From: Temnothorax longispinosus
Taxonomy: Eukaryota > Arthropoda > Insecta > Hymenoptera > Formicidae
Reading direction: 5' to 3'
Assembly (NCBI RefSeq): GCF_030848805.1
Contig: NC_092366.1
Location: forward strand, 6,935,224-6,999,223
Length of the DNA: 64,000 nucleotides
The notes beneath the pieces were generated by a model. It searched no databases, was not told where the DNA came from, and saw only the letters and a list, made by a program, of their open reading frames with translations. Positions 38,876-51,100 of the stretch are shown here, piece after piece (the first letter of the stretch is position 1; every line of letters begins with the position of its first letter). The translations under genes were made by a program, and so were the position numbers.

Positions 38876-39121
38876 TTAGCGCATTCTTCTTCGCTTCGCT
38901 GTTCTTGATGGACCAGGTGTTGCGAGTTCATCGTCATTAGTACTGATCGAAACGTCACAGACCGAAATTTCTTCCACATCATCCGCGATGGGATTATCAG
39001 TTTCATCGCAATCCTCTTTGTTCTCGATTTCATCATACGTTTGCTCGAAAATAGTCTCCGTTTCTTCCTCTTCGTCGCTATCTTGTGATGGAACTTGCGA
39101 GTTAATTATCACAGGTACCAC
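38876..39121 (-). pseudogene. Transposon protein fragment in left arm (acidic C-terminal tail)
   Basis: An 81-codon frame, read from a GTG, is open to a stop at its left end. It encodes a serine/aspartate/glutamate-rich segment (SDEEEETE, then DETDNPIADD) and ends in a basic tail (PGPSRTAKRRRMR). Just upstream on the same strand, a cysteine-rich motif is out of frame because one G is missing relative to the right arm (aaggctggtta here, aaggctgggtta there). It looks like the C-terminal end of a transposon-encoded protein. There is no ATG and no catalytic domain, so it is a relic. I do not know the family. Confidence 0.5.
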
Positions 39122-39292
39122 TACAATTCGTGCATATAACTGAGCACTTTAACCAGCCTTTCTGCATTCACAGGCTTTTGACATCTTTTTTGACATCTTT
39201 TTTATTTATTTATTTAGTGCTCCGTTATATGCACGAATTGTAGTGGTACAATTCGTGCATATAACGGAGCACTAAATAAATAAATAAAAAAG

Positions 39293-39604
39293 ATGTCAAA
39301 AAAGATGTCAAAAGCCTGTGAATGCAGAAAGGCTGGGTTAAAGTGCTCAGTTATATGCACGAATTGTAGTGGTACCTGTGATAATTAACTCGCAAGTTCC
39401 ATCACAAGATAGCGACGAAGAGGAAGAAACGGAGACTATTTCGAGCAAACGTATGATGAAATCGAGAACAAAGAGGATTGCGATGAAACTGATAATCCCA
39501 TCGCGGATGATGTGGAAGAAATTTCGGTCTGTGACGTTTCGATCAGTACTAATGACGATGAACTCGCAACACCTGGTCCATCAAGAACAGCGAAGCGAAG
39601 AAGA
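39293..39604 (+). pseudogene. Transposon protein fragment in right arm (Cys-rich motif plus frameshifted acidic tail)
   Basis: From an ATG at 39293 a 31-codon frame carries a cysteine pattern CxCRKAGLxC...C..C...C followed by DN and a stop at 39386. The pattern resembles CXC-type zinc-binding motifs found in some transposon proteins. The acidic tail seen in the left arm begins in a different frame at 39369. It is then disrupted near 39440, where this arm has one T fewer (gactatttcg here, gactattttcg there), so its C-terminal half reads out of frame. The two arms are thus broken at different single bases. This is a relic, not a functional gene. Confidence 0.5.
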
Positions 39605-41930
39605 ATGCGCTAAATTTTAGAATAGTGAATTGCATGTGGACTAGGCCTACTGGGGATACCACGGTAAAAAAAACGCGCCGCTTACTCTACCTCAAGGTGG
39701 TGTGGAAATGAGTTTTTAGGCCAAAACGCGTGTTGAACTACACTTTGCGGCGCTCGTATGCCAAAACTATTAATTTTACGAAAAAAAAGGTTATTACATA
39801 AATTGTAGGAAATTTCTCTAGTTTTATTTTGTATATAAATGTTTTTATCGTGGAATGAGTCGGAAAGGAGATATTGTCAAAAAACTGCTTTAGGCGTCAT
39901 TTTTCCAATATGGCGGCACGAGCGGCAAAGATACGAGGTGGCAAAGTTGAAATTCGGAAAGAGCACATCGAAATATATAAAATTACCAATTTTCAAAACT
40001 CCCGGAAAACTTTCCAGGTAAAACTACCAAATGACTGGACTAATCGCGTATCTACATCTGAAGTCTATGAGATTAGCCGTTATATTGCGCATCGTTGCTA
40101 TCGCTTTTCGATAACAGCGCGTCGTTGGGTATTACTCAACATCAACAATTCAATCCGTATTTCCCCAGGGGGGAAATGCCTGACTGTCCGCGTTGGTGTA
40201 TACCGCGTGTCTTTTGGGAAATACGTTGGTGTAATCTAGCGTTGCATCCACAGTAACCGTCCCGTGCGGCAGCAACTATTACGGGTTCCAGCTGCGCCGG
40301 ATAAATCATTTTTGTTATCGTTCAGGCGACAAGATGTCTTCGCAACTATCCCTAACATGCACTTACACTCGTAGACGCCAAGAGGCTTTGTGATAACGAT
40401 TGGAAGTTTCCGATTTTCGAGACGTTACACGAAAGTTCCAAGCTTCAGAAAACTCGGCTGCGAGGAGATATAGCGTGACACGCGTGCTGGATTTACCGTG
40501 CTATATTTTCCGTTATTTTCTCCCGTCGTCTCATAAGCGCGACATTCATCGAGTATATAAATAAAAAATCTATTTAACAGAGAATTTATTTATATACTTC
40601 TCGAACTCCCTTCCGCGCGTTCGCAAGCAATTCGATATTCAATTAAGCACGTAATTAAATATTTACGACCAATTAACGTTATCCGTATTTCCACAATCGG
40701 ACGGATCGATCGAGTGTCTCGCGCGAGTTATTTTTTTTCTACTTAATGTGATAGAGAGAAGCTCCTGTTTCATATCCCGCCACCAGGCGGAATATCGAGA
40801 ACTTTGGTATTACCGTCTAACGCAGTAATCGATACGACTTTTACACGGGCGGATAGATTGCCTTTCCGAGTAATAATTAGCGTCTGGCTCGAAGTTTATC
40901 GTACCGCCGCGAGTGTAATTTCCCCCGAGGATAACGGAACGGCCGCATTGTAAATTTGTGGATACACGTGGATATCCTGAACACATGAAATATCTTCAAA
41001 CTGAAACCGAAACCCGAATTCTCATGTTCGCGGATGCTAAGAATAATCTTTATCTCTATTACCTAATAATGACTACTTCATTAATATTAAATACGATGCT
41101 TCGTGAGATAAAGTGCTTCGAAAAACTTTTCATATGATTTATTTATTAAAAATATATTATTTATTTACCCTTTTAGCAATACGCAAACTGTAAAATACTT
41201 ATTCTTCTCTCTTCTTTCTCTTCTTGTACATTATGAAAAAACTTTTGAAAAGATTTTGGGGTGTAAAACATTTGATCGATGTTTCGTGAGTAAATGTGTA
41301 TGTTAAATATTATATTACGTTATATTATCAAATAGTAATATACGTATTGTATTATTAAATGTTTTTAATGTATATTTTTAAAATAATTTTTTTTTATTTT
41401 TGTATTATATAGGTTAACCAGAGATAAAAAATCACAAAATTTTAGTTAAAATTACTCAAATTTTTGTTGATATTTCCAGCCAAAGAAAAATACTCTGACT
41501 TTTTCCGCTTTCCCGAGAAAGAACTAACAGCCCGCCGGAGACCGACGAATTATGAAAACACTCAATGTTTATCAGTCATGTTTTGTTTTTATCTTCCGGG
41601 TGCTTTCATGACGAGCGCATGTTTTTGCAAAAGCTTTCATTATGTTCGTGAGATATGCTACAGTGCGAAATAAGAGAAAGAATTACGTATACATATATAT
41701 ATATATGCTCGGGTAGTAAAATTATGGTTATGTAACGCATGCCTAAATAAAGATTAATTAATAAATTAAGGTAAATTAAAAAGGTCAAAAGCTGACGTAA
41801 CTTAACTTTGTTTATTAAGATCGCACATCTCTCTCAATTCTGTATCACCGCGATGATAGCGGTGGTACAGGATATTTTCCGAGGAAAGGATTTTCCGGCG
41901 CGGTTATCCGAAGCTGTTGAAACATTCATT

Positions 41931-42010
41931 TTTCAAGAAAGTCTGCTCCAAATTGTCCAAATATGGTATGGTTAAGGGAATATCCGGTAGGTTCTGGGAC
42001 ACCCTGTATA
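41931..42010 (+). repeat. Repeat terminus ending in tgggacaccctgtata, copy 1
   Basis: The segment with tccaaattgtccaaatatgg and the ending ttctgggacaccctgtata resembles 42708-42785, which has tccaaattggtcaaag and ttggaacaccgtatata in the same order and orientation. It looks like the end of a dispersed repeat. The other end was not found. Confidence 0.5.
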
Positions 42011-42707
42011 CATGCCTTTTACGGCGCGGCGGCGCACTTTTCAGCTTCATCCGGTTTACATAGATACTTCACGTATATCCAGGGCGTGCAAACAGCTTTT
42101 AGGAGACCACCCTTGCTGCTTTTATCGGTGTAGCGCGATATTCTATGCTCTGACGAAGCTTTTTTTAAATGGAGTGTAAATCTTGGGCTTCTTACAGCAC
42201 ACGTAGCGTGCAAAAACAAATGAAATGACAACATACGAACGGAACGCATTTTCTTTCAATTACGTTTAATGCCTCTGGGATGGAGGTTTCTTTGTCGAGC
42301 ATGTTAAACTCCATTAAGAAATTTACTAACGAGAAACATTGACTCTGAACTACGATTACTTTAATCATTGGTAGAACATTTATAAATATTTTAGTGTCAA
42401 AAAATTACTTTTAGGAAATTGATTAGAATATTTTTTTAGTCAAATATAATAAACTGTTAGAAGCAGAAATTATTAATCAGTGAAACATTTAAATATTTAA
42501 TACTAAATAATGTGTATTATATTATTAATAACATTTAAATAATTATATTATAACATTCGATCGTATTTAATATTAAGAAAGCACTCTTGTTAGGGCGAAA
42601 GATAAGACATTTTAATATGAAATGGGTTGCAATTAATTAAAAAATTCAGGTTATTATAAGATTAAAAAATTGTGAATGAATAAGAAACTTCCTCGACATT
42701 TCCGCTT

Positions 42708-42785
42708 CGAGGAAAGATCAAGTCCAAATTGGTCAAAGAATTCGGAGATGAAAAGTAGCTCCACTAAGACTTGGAACACCGTATA
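42708..42785 (+). repeat. Repeat terminus ending in ttggaacaccgtatata, copy 2
   Basis: This is a diverged partner of 41931-42010, about 770 bases downstream in the same orientation. Both are preceded by a cgaggaaag motif (about 41880 and 42707) at different spacing. The relation is judged by eye and may be partly chance. Confidence 0.4.
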
Positions 42786-42874
42786 TAAGAGAGAGTTATT
42801 AACTCGAGCCCAGGGAGAGTAGCCGTATTCGTTTTGCTGTATGTATTTCGCTAGAGAATTTAATAAGCTGCCTG

Positions 42875-42945
42875 TCTCCCCCGTCTCTTCCCCCTCCTCC
42901 TCCTTTTCTTCTTCTTCTGCTTCTTCTTCTTCATCCCTCGCATCC
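42875..42945. repeat. Polypyrimidine low-complexity tract
   Basis: A run of CT and CTT/CCT units. The glutamate-rich minus-strand frame across it (42654-42962) is a composition artefact. Confidence 0.8.
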
Positions 42946-43216
42946 ATCGCGGCGGAATGCATTCGATCCTCGAAACAGCGCTTTTCGCTAACTTATAATC
43001 CATGGCGCATAAACGATCTGCTGCAATGTTACTTGCGCTCGTAAAAGAGAACTGTTATAAAAGAGATATTATGAAGCGACGTCTGATATCTTGCGAGCGT
43101 ATAACAGGTTTTAAAAAACTGTATTCAAAAAACAGTATGACATTCTAGATAATAAATTATATTACACGAAACATTTATTATCTATATTAATAAAATCTCT
43201 GTTTTATATTATATAC

Positions 43217-43250
43217 ACACCCCCCCCCCCCCGCACACACACACACATAC
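43217..43250. repeat. Poly-C run followed by CA microsatellite
   Basis: About 13 C residues (43220-43232) sit between short ACAC stretches and a run of about seven CA units. Homopolymer G/C runs of this length are uncommon and prone to sequencing error, so the exact length should be treated with caution. Confidence 0.85.
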
Positions 43251-43792
43251 ATGCGGTATCAAAAGATTTTGCATGAGTGTGTCACGTATTTAAACTGGGA
43301 AAATTGTTAGAAAATTACAATACTTGTATATAAATATGGAAAGATCAACCCTTTGACGTCACCATTATTAAGCAAACACACATACAGAGCGCACGTATAC
43401 TTTGTTATTCTATGTAACTGTATAACTTAATATATCCTAGTTATTTTACGCGCTCTTACGCACACAGTTTCTATAAAATTTATGTTTGCGTATATATTTA
43501 TTAAGCCATAATGGTCTCGTTTAAAAGGATTGGAAGGGTCTCGTTTTCTAACGAACGCGTTTGTCCTGTGACACAGCGCTGTTCGTATATTAATTATCTG
43601 CTAAAAAGCTATTGTGCAAGAGAAATGCTCTTTCAATACGTATCTCTGGCTATGTCACTACCAAAGTTAATAAATAAATATAAATCAAGATAGTCTGGTG
43701 CAACAAATTACAGAAAAAATATGAGGCGCATGCACTACGAAGAAGAGAAACTTCACCGCTCTACTTCCTGTAATATAAATAATATGTCAGCG

Positions 43793-43794
<2 letters not shown>

Positions 43795-43838
<44 letters not shown>
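43795..43838. repeat. TA microsatellite
   Basis: About 22 uninterrupted TA units, immediately followed by the left arm of an inverted repeat at 43837-43925. Confidence 0.95.
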
Positions 43839-43839
<1 letters not shown>

Positions 43840-43925
43840 CAAGATAAATCAGGGCTTTTTGTTTATATGTACATATATATGTATATGTATGTATATATAA
43901 CAAAAAGTTCTGATTTATCTTGTTT
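43837..43925. repeat. Inverted repeat beside TA microsatellite
   Basis: aacaagataaatcagggctttttgtt (from about 43838) is mirrored by aacaaaaagttctgatttatcttgtt (to about 43923), with one or two mismatches and an AT-rich spacer of about 35 bases. It may be a remnant of a small inverted-repeat element with a TA-rich insertion site. Confidence 0.7.
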
Positions 43926-44124
43926 CTAACAAATGCATTTATTCTCCGACACGGCGCGTTGTTCGCTATGCTAATTATTTCGACATTGTTCGCGATCCGA
44001 GAATACCACGTTGTGCGCGGAACGTTTGTTAATTGGTCACAGCAGCATTTGATCGGGTTCGACCAAACAGACCGGTCTGTTTGTATCCGAAACGCAATAA
44101 CGCACCCACAAGCTCGTATTTCAA

Positions 44125-44127
<3 letters not shown>

Positions 44128-44174
<47 letters not shown>

Positions 44175-44179
44175 TATAT
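44128..44179. repeat. Second TA microsatellite
   Basis: About 20 TA units, interrupted once at 44167-44168, followed by a short CT run. Tyrosine-isoleucine strings read through it are spurious. Confidence 0.95.
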
Positions 44180-46173
44180 CTCTCTCTGTAAGATCTCTGT
44201 AATATAATCCGTTTACAATCGTTGCGGGATAATTATATTTTATATCGAAATAGAGAGAGCACAATATTTCTCGATATCGCGCAGGACGTTTCAAAGCTAA
44301 AAATTTAAAGTGGAAAAATTTAACGTTAGTCAAAATCACATTTATAGCATCCAGGATGAAAATTTGCAAGACTAACGTTAACGTTCTTTTTGCATTCGTG
44401 TTCAATTCTGTATCGTCTTACGGCTTATCGATTTATCGGGAACTATTACCGTGCGCGTCCTTTCGTCTTTCAGTATATATATGTATATCGGTTATAACCA
44501 CGGTTACGGGTAATTAGTGTTAATTGAACGAAGAGTGAGAGAGCCCGGTTCAGCTCGTGGGCTCGAGCGAACGATCGTTTAACGGCCAATTAAATCTCTC
44601 AGCAGGTTGCGCCGCTTCTCGACGAAGGGATTGCCGTTATTTGCCGTTGTCTCGCGATTACCAACTATTCCGGGACCAATCCAAGATCAGCGGTCAAATT
44701 GGGCGAAGTGGGGTGAGTGTGACCAAAAAGTTACCCGGTTAAGCGAACTAGTTCTGGATTAACTCTCAAGACGTAACATCGATCTGCAAAACCACTATTC
44801 GAAAGCACATGCTTTAATACATTCGCTCTTTACTTTAACAATAATCTTTTTTGTTGGAAAAATAGTGTCTCTTTTGTTTAACTTCATTTTCCATTTTCAT
44901 TTTGGCATTTTAATTTATTTTTGACATTTTTATTCTGATGACACTTTTTCGGAAAATTTAGGATTAAGCTCGAGCAGTAATTGGAAAGATTAACATGGCG
45001 CGGTCAATCAGTTTAATCACTATATGCGGAAAAAAAATCATGTTACGTCCTGAGAGAATTTAACATTCATATTTTCTTTCAGAAAGTACAAAACGTATGA
45101 TAAAATATTTGATCTACAGAATAAAGTTTCTATTTTGTTCCGAAAGCATCTATATTTTTGAAATTAAATGTTTACGACCTATAGGTATTTTCTTATTGTT
45201 AAATATCGCTATAATTTTCTACTTGCGTTAATCGCGAAACGAATTAGAATTTTGAAGCCCGCGTCAATGCAATAACTTGAAGAAGAAGCATTTCCCATCT
45301 TCTTATGTCAAACGTATTTTCGTCGAGGCGTTCGTTTCCAACGAAATTCTCTTTCGCTCGAAGAGCATAAAAGCGCATCTTCTTCCCTTGTCTTCTCACT
45401 ACCATACGGTTCTGATTTCCTCTGGAAAGAATTGGAGGATTCTTCCGTTTTCATCTCACCCGTGCTAGTTTCGCGCTTAATTCACCAAGTCCACCTTCCG
45501 ATTTTCCTCGTTTCTCTTTCGCTTCCTCCATTCGCAATACAAAGCGATTTGACCTCACGAAGGATGGAAAGACACATACATAATCCGATTAAAAGTGAAT
45601 TTCGCCGACAAGAACGAACATGTGTGTGCGCGCGCGCGCTGTTGTCAAGCGTGAAGTTAAAAGGCTTCAATCTCCAGTCGATGTTCATTCTCCACGCACC
45701 TGTTGAGCTCATTAACGAAGCGAATTTACATCTATTCGATAGCCCTGTTTCTTCGCAATAAATTTCCACCCGATAAATTACCACGGAATAATGCGCGGAA
45801 CGAAAAGTATAACGATAAAAAAAATCTAGTTAAGTTTCAGCGTTAGCTCGAGGCAGTTTCTTTATCTTTCAATTTATATTTGTCGGCGTATTTGCAGAGA
45901 TAAATGGACGGCAATAAATAATTCGGCGGAAGGGAGGCGCGAATACTTCCGAGAGCGCAAAAATCCCACGTCACAGCCCAGGCGCGCGGCGCGGCGCTGC
46001 GGTGTCGGCTGTTCAGGACCTAATTATCTCGCGATGCGTTAAAACTCTATGAGAGCGCGCATGAAATATCGCGGTAGTATATCGCGACCGCGGCGCGAAT
46101 ATTCGCATTGAAATATGCAGCGCGCATTGACGCGCGAGACGAGTACACTTGTGGGATTCGCGTTTTGATCTAA

Positions 46174-46197
46174 CGGAAATTAGAATTCTAATTTCCG
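46174..46197. other. Perfect 24-bp palindrome
   Basis: The sequence is cggaaattagaa followed by its exact reverse complement, centred on an EcoRI-like gaattc. About 30 bases downstream, cctgg-tatc-ccagg forms a second small inverted repeat. A perfect 24-mer is unlikely by chance at any one site, but no role is evident. Confidence 0.7.
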
Positions 46198-48093
46198 GTA
46201 CGTTCGTGTCGCTGAGGCGCCGTATACCTGGTATCCCAGGTTAATAGCGTGCTTCTCTGTAATTGCTTATTTCTCCAAGAGAAAAAGAGAGAAAGAAAAT
46301 TAAATTGACTATTAGATATATTATTAAACTTTAACTTTTTTTTTCCAATTTATTTTTACGTGACCTTTATACGTGACAGTTCTCGTTATTTCTTAACGTT
46401 ATAATAAAACCGTTGAGGCAATGATATCAACGAAGAAACTGCCGCGGAAAAATCGATTCCAATTTGTCGCCGGTGCCTGCAGTTAAAGTGTCACGTCGGC
46501 CGGCAACTTTAGGCGACAGGCACACCCTGTGTCATTTATTCATCGTGTCGAATTATGAGCGGAGTGGAAGCTCATTTTAAGCGCGCCATCGGGGAACGAC
46601 AGAATCGATGTCGAAATCGAATCCGACGTTTCCACTGAGTCGTGCAAATCAACATGCAACGGCTGAATTATTCATCGATGAACGGTGCCGTTGCCCTCCT
46701 TAAAACGTCATTCGTGCCCTTGTTTCGCCTTTCGTATCCAGATCGATAGATCGATAAAACGCGCGACTACTGATCAGAATAAAGAGATATAACGTGTAGA
46801 ATATTCCGCCACTCTGACTACCGTGTCGCTTAATATTTATTGTGCACAAAAGGAAAATTTCCCGAACCGCATAGGACGGTGAATATGTTGATTTTCGTAC
46901 GATTGGATGCAATGTGATCGTGTTTCATCATATATCTCCATTTCTTTAAAAGCTTTTTACAATATTTTATTAAATCATACATATTATTTCAATAATAATA
47001 TAATAATATTTAACAATATCACATTTTTGTTTTATACGAAAAAACATACGTTTATCGTTCATTGTTATTTTTAGATTTATATTTTTGAACTCTCACAGTA
47101 AATTTATTTCTTCGAGAATTATTATATTTATTTAGCAATAAAGTATACTATATTGGTATTAAATATTATGAAATTTTAATACACAAGATTTTTATGCTAA
47201 TTTCATCCAATGAAGCATGCAAAAGATCTCACTTGATTTTTCCAGCAACATTTTGATCTTATATCGAAAATACATCAGAAACAGGCCGGATCCGAATGAC
47301 AATATCTGTGTCGAGTGCTGCTGCTAAATTATTAGATGACCAATCTATATTTTGTGAGACAGGTCCGATAAACAACAACACATTGCTCACGAGAGAAATC
47401 ACGACAAAAGCAACAAAAGGATAACGTTACCTTCCGGCGAGAGATCGATCCAACGACGGAAATCTCTATTTATGGCGACTATTCCTGACACACGTGCGCC
47501 GGATATCCCTCGCGAGAATCCTGCGACATGCCATAAAGCACGCTGTAGATCTCTCGATAGATCCAAAATCGATGACTGTCTATCGCATTGCATCGCATAG
47601 CAAGAAGAATAGGCGTCTCTTCCCGACGGATCGTTGACAAAGGTAGGGAGGAAGGATTGTAATTGTACTGTGAGGCACAGCAAAGGGAAAAATAAAAATT
47701 AAAAAATTGAAAAGGATAAAAATATTAATTATAAGAATAAAATGTAAATTATACTGTGTAAATGCTATTTAATTTATTTATAATTGTTTTTTTATGTTCA
47801 AGAGGATATAATAAATATATCTTCATGCATCTTCTTGCATTTTGTACCAGATATAAAGCAGTTCTAACTGTATAAGATGCCACAGGAACAATTTTAGATT
47901 ATTTAATAAATTATTTATTAAATTATCATTGATTGTATCTGCTGTATTTTCAGATATATCTTTATTTGTTGAGCCTTTCGGGTTTTTTCGCGAAGTAAAA
48001 ATAACGAAACAGGATGCGCTCGATAGCTCGACACAATTAAAATGCAGCTAAAACACTTAAGCCGATTCCCGTTTGCAGTATCAATGACGCCTC

Positions 48094-48098
<5 letters not shown>

Positions 48099-48180
<82 letters not shown>
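48099..48180. repeat. Long CT microsatellite (about 41 units)
   Basis: About 82 bases of uninterrupted CT, followed by an imperfect CT/CCT tail to about 48220. It is the longest simple repeat in the window and should be highly polymorphic. Arg-Glu and Ser-Leu strings read across it are not proteins. Confidence 0.95.
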
Positions 48181-48186
<6 letters not shown>

Positions 48187-51100
48187 ATCTGACTCTCCCT
48201 CTCTCCCTCTTTCTCTCACTTGTTACAATTGAAAACGCGATTGACTAAGTCACAGTGCCGAAAATGCTCCTCGTTAAAAGCGAGCGAACGTAACGCGAGT
48301 ACCGAACTCTTTGCATTTAATTCACGCTCGATTACGCGCAAATGCGCGTAGAAGAAAAAAGCGATTAAGGGATTTTGCGCTGCATTTTCATATCTTTTCA
48401 ACCCCCGAGTCTCCCTTTCCAGGTGTTAAACGAGAAACGACATTATCGGTAATTCTGCGATATTACCGCACACTTTAATGGCCGCCGATTTTTTCCCCTT
48501 TTTTGATACACATTTGAAAACGATTTTTTTCTCAGCAAAAATCCAACTAATCGCTACAATCGCACGCGATTTTAAAAATAGTTTAGTTAATCTCGCGGCA
48601 GAAAGCCGCAGCGTGCAGGTTGTCCTCAAATCATTGAATGTTCCTTCAAACTACGGATTCTTTGGCATAATCTTTTCCTTAGCGAAAAAGTCGTGAAAGA
48701 TAATGCTATCCCCCGCATGAGATCCCCGGATGTCCTATAAATTGGGATCACGGAGATTCAACCGGATATCGTGTGCTATACATGTGGGTATTGTAACTCG
48801 CGCGAACATCGGGGTGCCGATCTGAAACGTTAGTCTCCAAGAGAGACTATAAATACGTAGAAGCCTGTGGATTACGCAATACGAATATATATCTTTGTGT
48901 TCGTAGATTGTTAATTAATGGACTCGCTTTTATAACGTAAGCCAACGAATAATAGAAACGCAGCTGAAAGTCTAATAGATTACATTTTATTTTAATTATC
49001 TCTAATTAATGCCTCTTTTATTGATATTATATTTCGCAAGAAAATATTTTCAAAGCTAAAAGTAAAAGAGAGGATTTATTTCATTTTTGTAGAACGATAT
49101 ACGTTTCGACTATATAAAGTCGACGAGAAGAAATGGCGTAAAGTATCTGAATATTATCAGCCGTATGCAGCCGATTTTCCTTTCCTCGCTTTCTCGTTCA
49201 CAAACGGCGAGAGGTTCCTGGCTGTTTCGCGATAGTATCGATTTTTCATTTCTTTCGCTACGAACTCGATAGAGGAATCGCAGCGTTTATTATATAATCG
49301 TTATAATGTCGTTTGCGTTAAATACAACCGGGATCAGTATTATTACAATGCATTTGCCGGCGGTTTCTGATCTCCTGCACGTACTTTTGTTAACAGATTA
49401 TTTAAGCCTGCAGCGAACTGTTCTCTCTTTCGGCGGAAAAATCAATTAGATCCTTCTCCAAAATAATGTGCAAATAAATTTATGTCATTAAACCGAATTC
49501 ATAGTTAAGTTAATAATATGCGGTTTTTATATTCGAATTAAAATTCATGTTAAACCGAAGCAATTGTGAAACTTGAAATGTTTCATTATCGCGATATTTA
49601 TCATCGGTCTCGTCATTTTATCCTGAAAGAGCGGATATGGAAAGCGCGCATTTGAAAAGAAAAGCATAAGGAATATTACGCGCATATTTTTCACTTCTGT
49701 CAGCTTACGCACTTTTTCTTATTTTCAAAGCCGATTTTACAAAAGCGCTCTCGCTTCGAGCGCAGTTAGCTTCGGACGCGAACGGTCTCTAATTACTTCG
49801 CCCTCTTTTCGATGATACTCTGTTTATTCCCCGGCGAAGGGACTCTGTCTCGCGTATAAAAGCGTCCATGAACGACAACAAAAAGGGGGGGCGATGCAAA
49901 TACAAATACGCGAATAGGAAGAGAACATATATTGCTCGCTCGCGGTATTGAAAAATTGAGTGCTCCGGCAAAGCTCCGGGAACGCGGCTTCCCAACTCGT
50001 ACCTATTCTTTGGCTCTCTATTTTCCGGCGAGGATTTGAGGTCGTTTCTATATATTTTTGACTGTTTTCCGGGCCGAAAAGTCGCGCGGAAAATATCGAC
50101 CTATCCTTGTGCCGATATATGATCCCGCGTGGATATACGACAGTACGTCGATATAGTAGCCGATGCGCAAGTCCTTCGACGTTTTTTATTTAAATCCTAG
50201 ATACGATAAAATTCGTCATTCTGATTACAGAATTAATCCATTTATAGGAAAACATTTTTTTTTTAAAGCCACGTAGTTGCACATTTTTAGAACGTCGATG
50301 AGTTAAGTATTTAAATAAATAAAAAATCAGAGCCGCGCACAAAATGGGAAATCTAATAATTTGCTCACTATTTATACGTCCATCGTCCTTTTTTCTCGAC
50401 GGTGCAATGTAAATTAAATTCAATTTTCCTCGTTTCAATCATAAAAACTAGTAAAAGTGGAAACTGTTATGACGACAGGCATTCGTCTGGTTAAAGGGTC
50501 GAACCAGAATATATATTAAATGTAGTAAAAATATATTAAATGCAATATACTTATCAGGCGTATCGCCCTATGCAGCCTCCATCCTCGTTCCTTTTCCGCA
50601 TCTCTCGCCACGTTATGGAGATGTAATACGCACTATATGTATTTTATCGCTCGCTTCTCGCCGAATGTAGGTTACATCTCGCGCGCGACAAAAGCGAAAG
50701 CAAAACGATGTAAAAAGCCGGCGCGTATTCGAAAGAATGGCGCGTGCACTCTCTGGTCGAGGCGTCGGTAAAAGAAATTTACGATCGTGAAATACGAAAT
50801 CATCGTTTCCCACGGGCACTTTGGACGAAATACAAATCAACTTGTCGACAACAAGTATATTTTCGCAAAGTTTTGCCGTGATATATCGTAACTGCCACAA
50901 TCCGAAGAGATTGAACTTTCGTAAAAGGAAGATTAGTGGCAGTAGACGAAAGGCAGAAGGTATCGTTCGAGGAAATGCGTTTATCTAGCAATATTAAGAT
51001 ATTACTTGCAGATTTTACTGCGTAACTTACTTTCGTCATTTATTATTTCTATTATTTGCGAGCCGTTAAGAAAAGTAATCGGGTAAAGAAAATTATCGGA

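Larger units (their letters stand above)
38437..40040. mobile_element. Giant palindromic (foldback) DNA transposon, two ~800-bp arms
   Basis: The 1604-bp interval is an almost perfect palindrome. From the outer ends gtccagtcatttggt inward, the left arm 38437-39242 is the reverse complement of 39247-40040, with only scattered substitutions and 1-bp indels apart from the less conserved part just inside the TIRs. The arms meet at a 4-base spacer (gtgg, 39243-39246) within gcacgaattgta...tacaattcgtgc. TA flanks both ends (38435-38436 and 40041-40042), fitting a TA target duplication, so the palindrome probably inserted as a unit. Each arm carries remnants of a protein-coding segment (listed separately). 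The first six bases, GTCCAG, match the MITE at 4999. Foldback elements are known, but the superfamily is not established here. Transcription would give a long perfect hairpin RNA. Confidence 0.85.

Noticed and set aside
42654..42962. Glutamate-rich 102-codon minus-strand frame
   Set aside because: The acidic stretch is the translation of a CTT/CCT pyrimidine tract, and no domain follows it.
48037..48248. Arg-Glu and Ser-Leu repeat proteins across the CT tract
   Set aside because: These are translations of an 82-base CT microsatellite.
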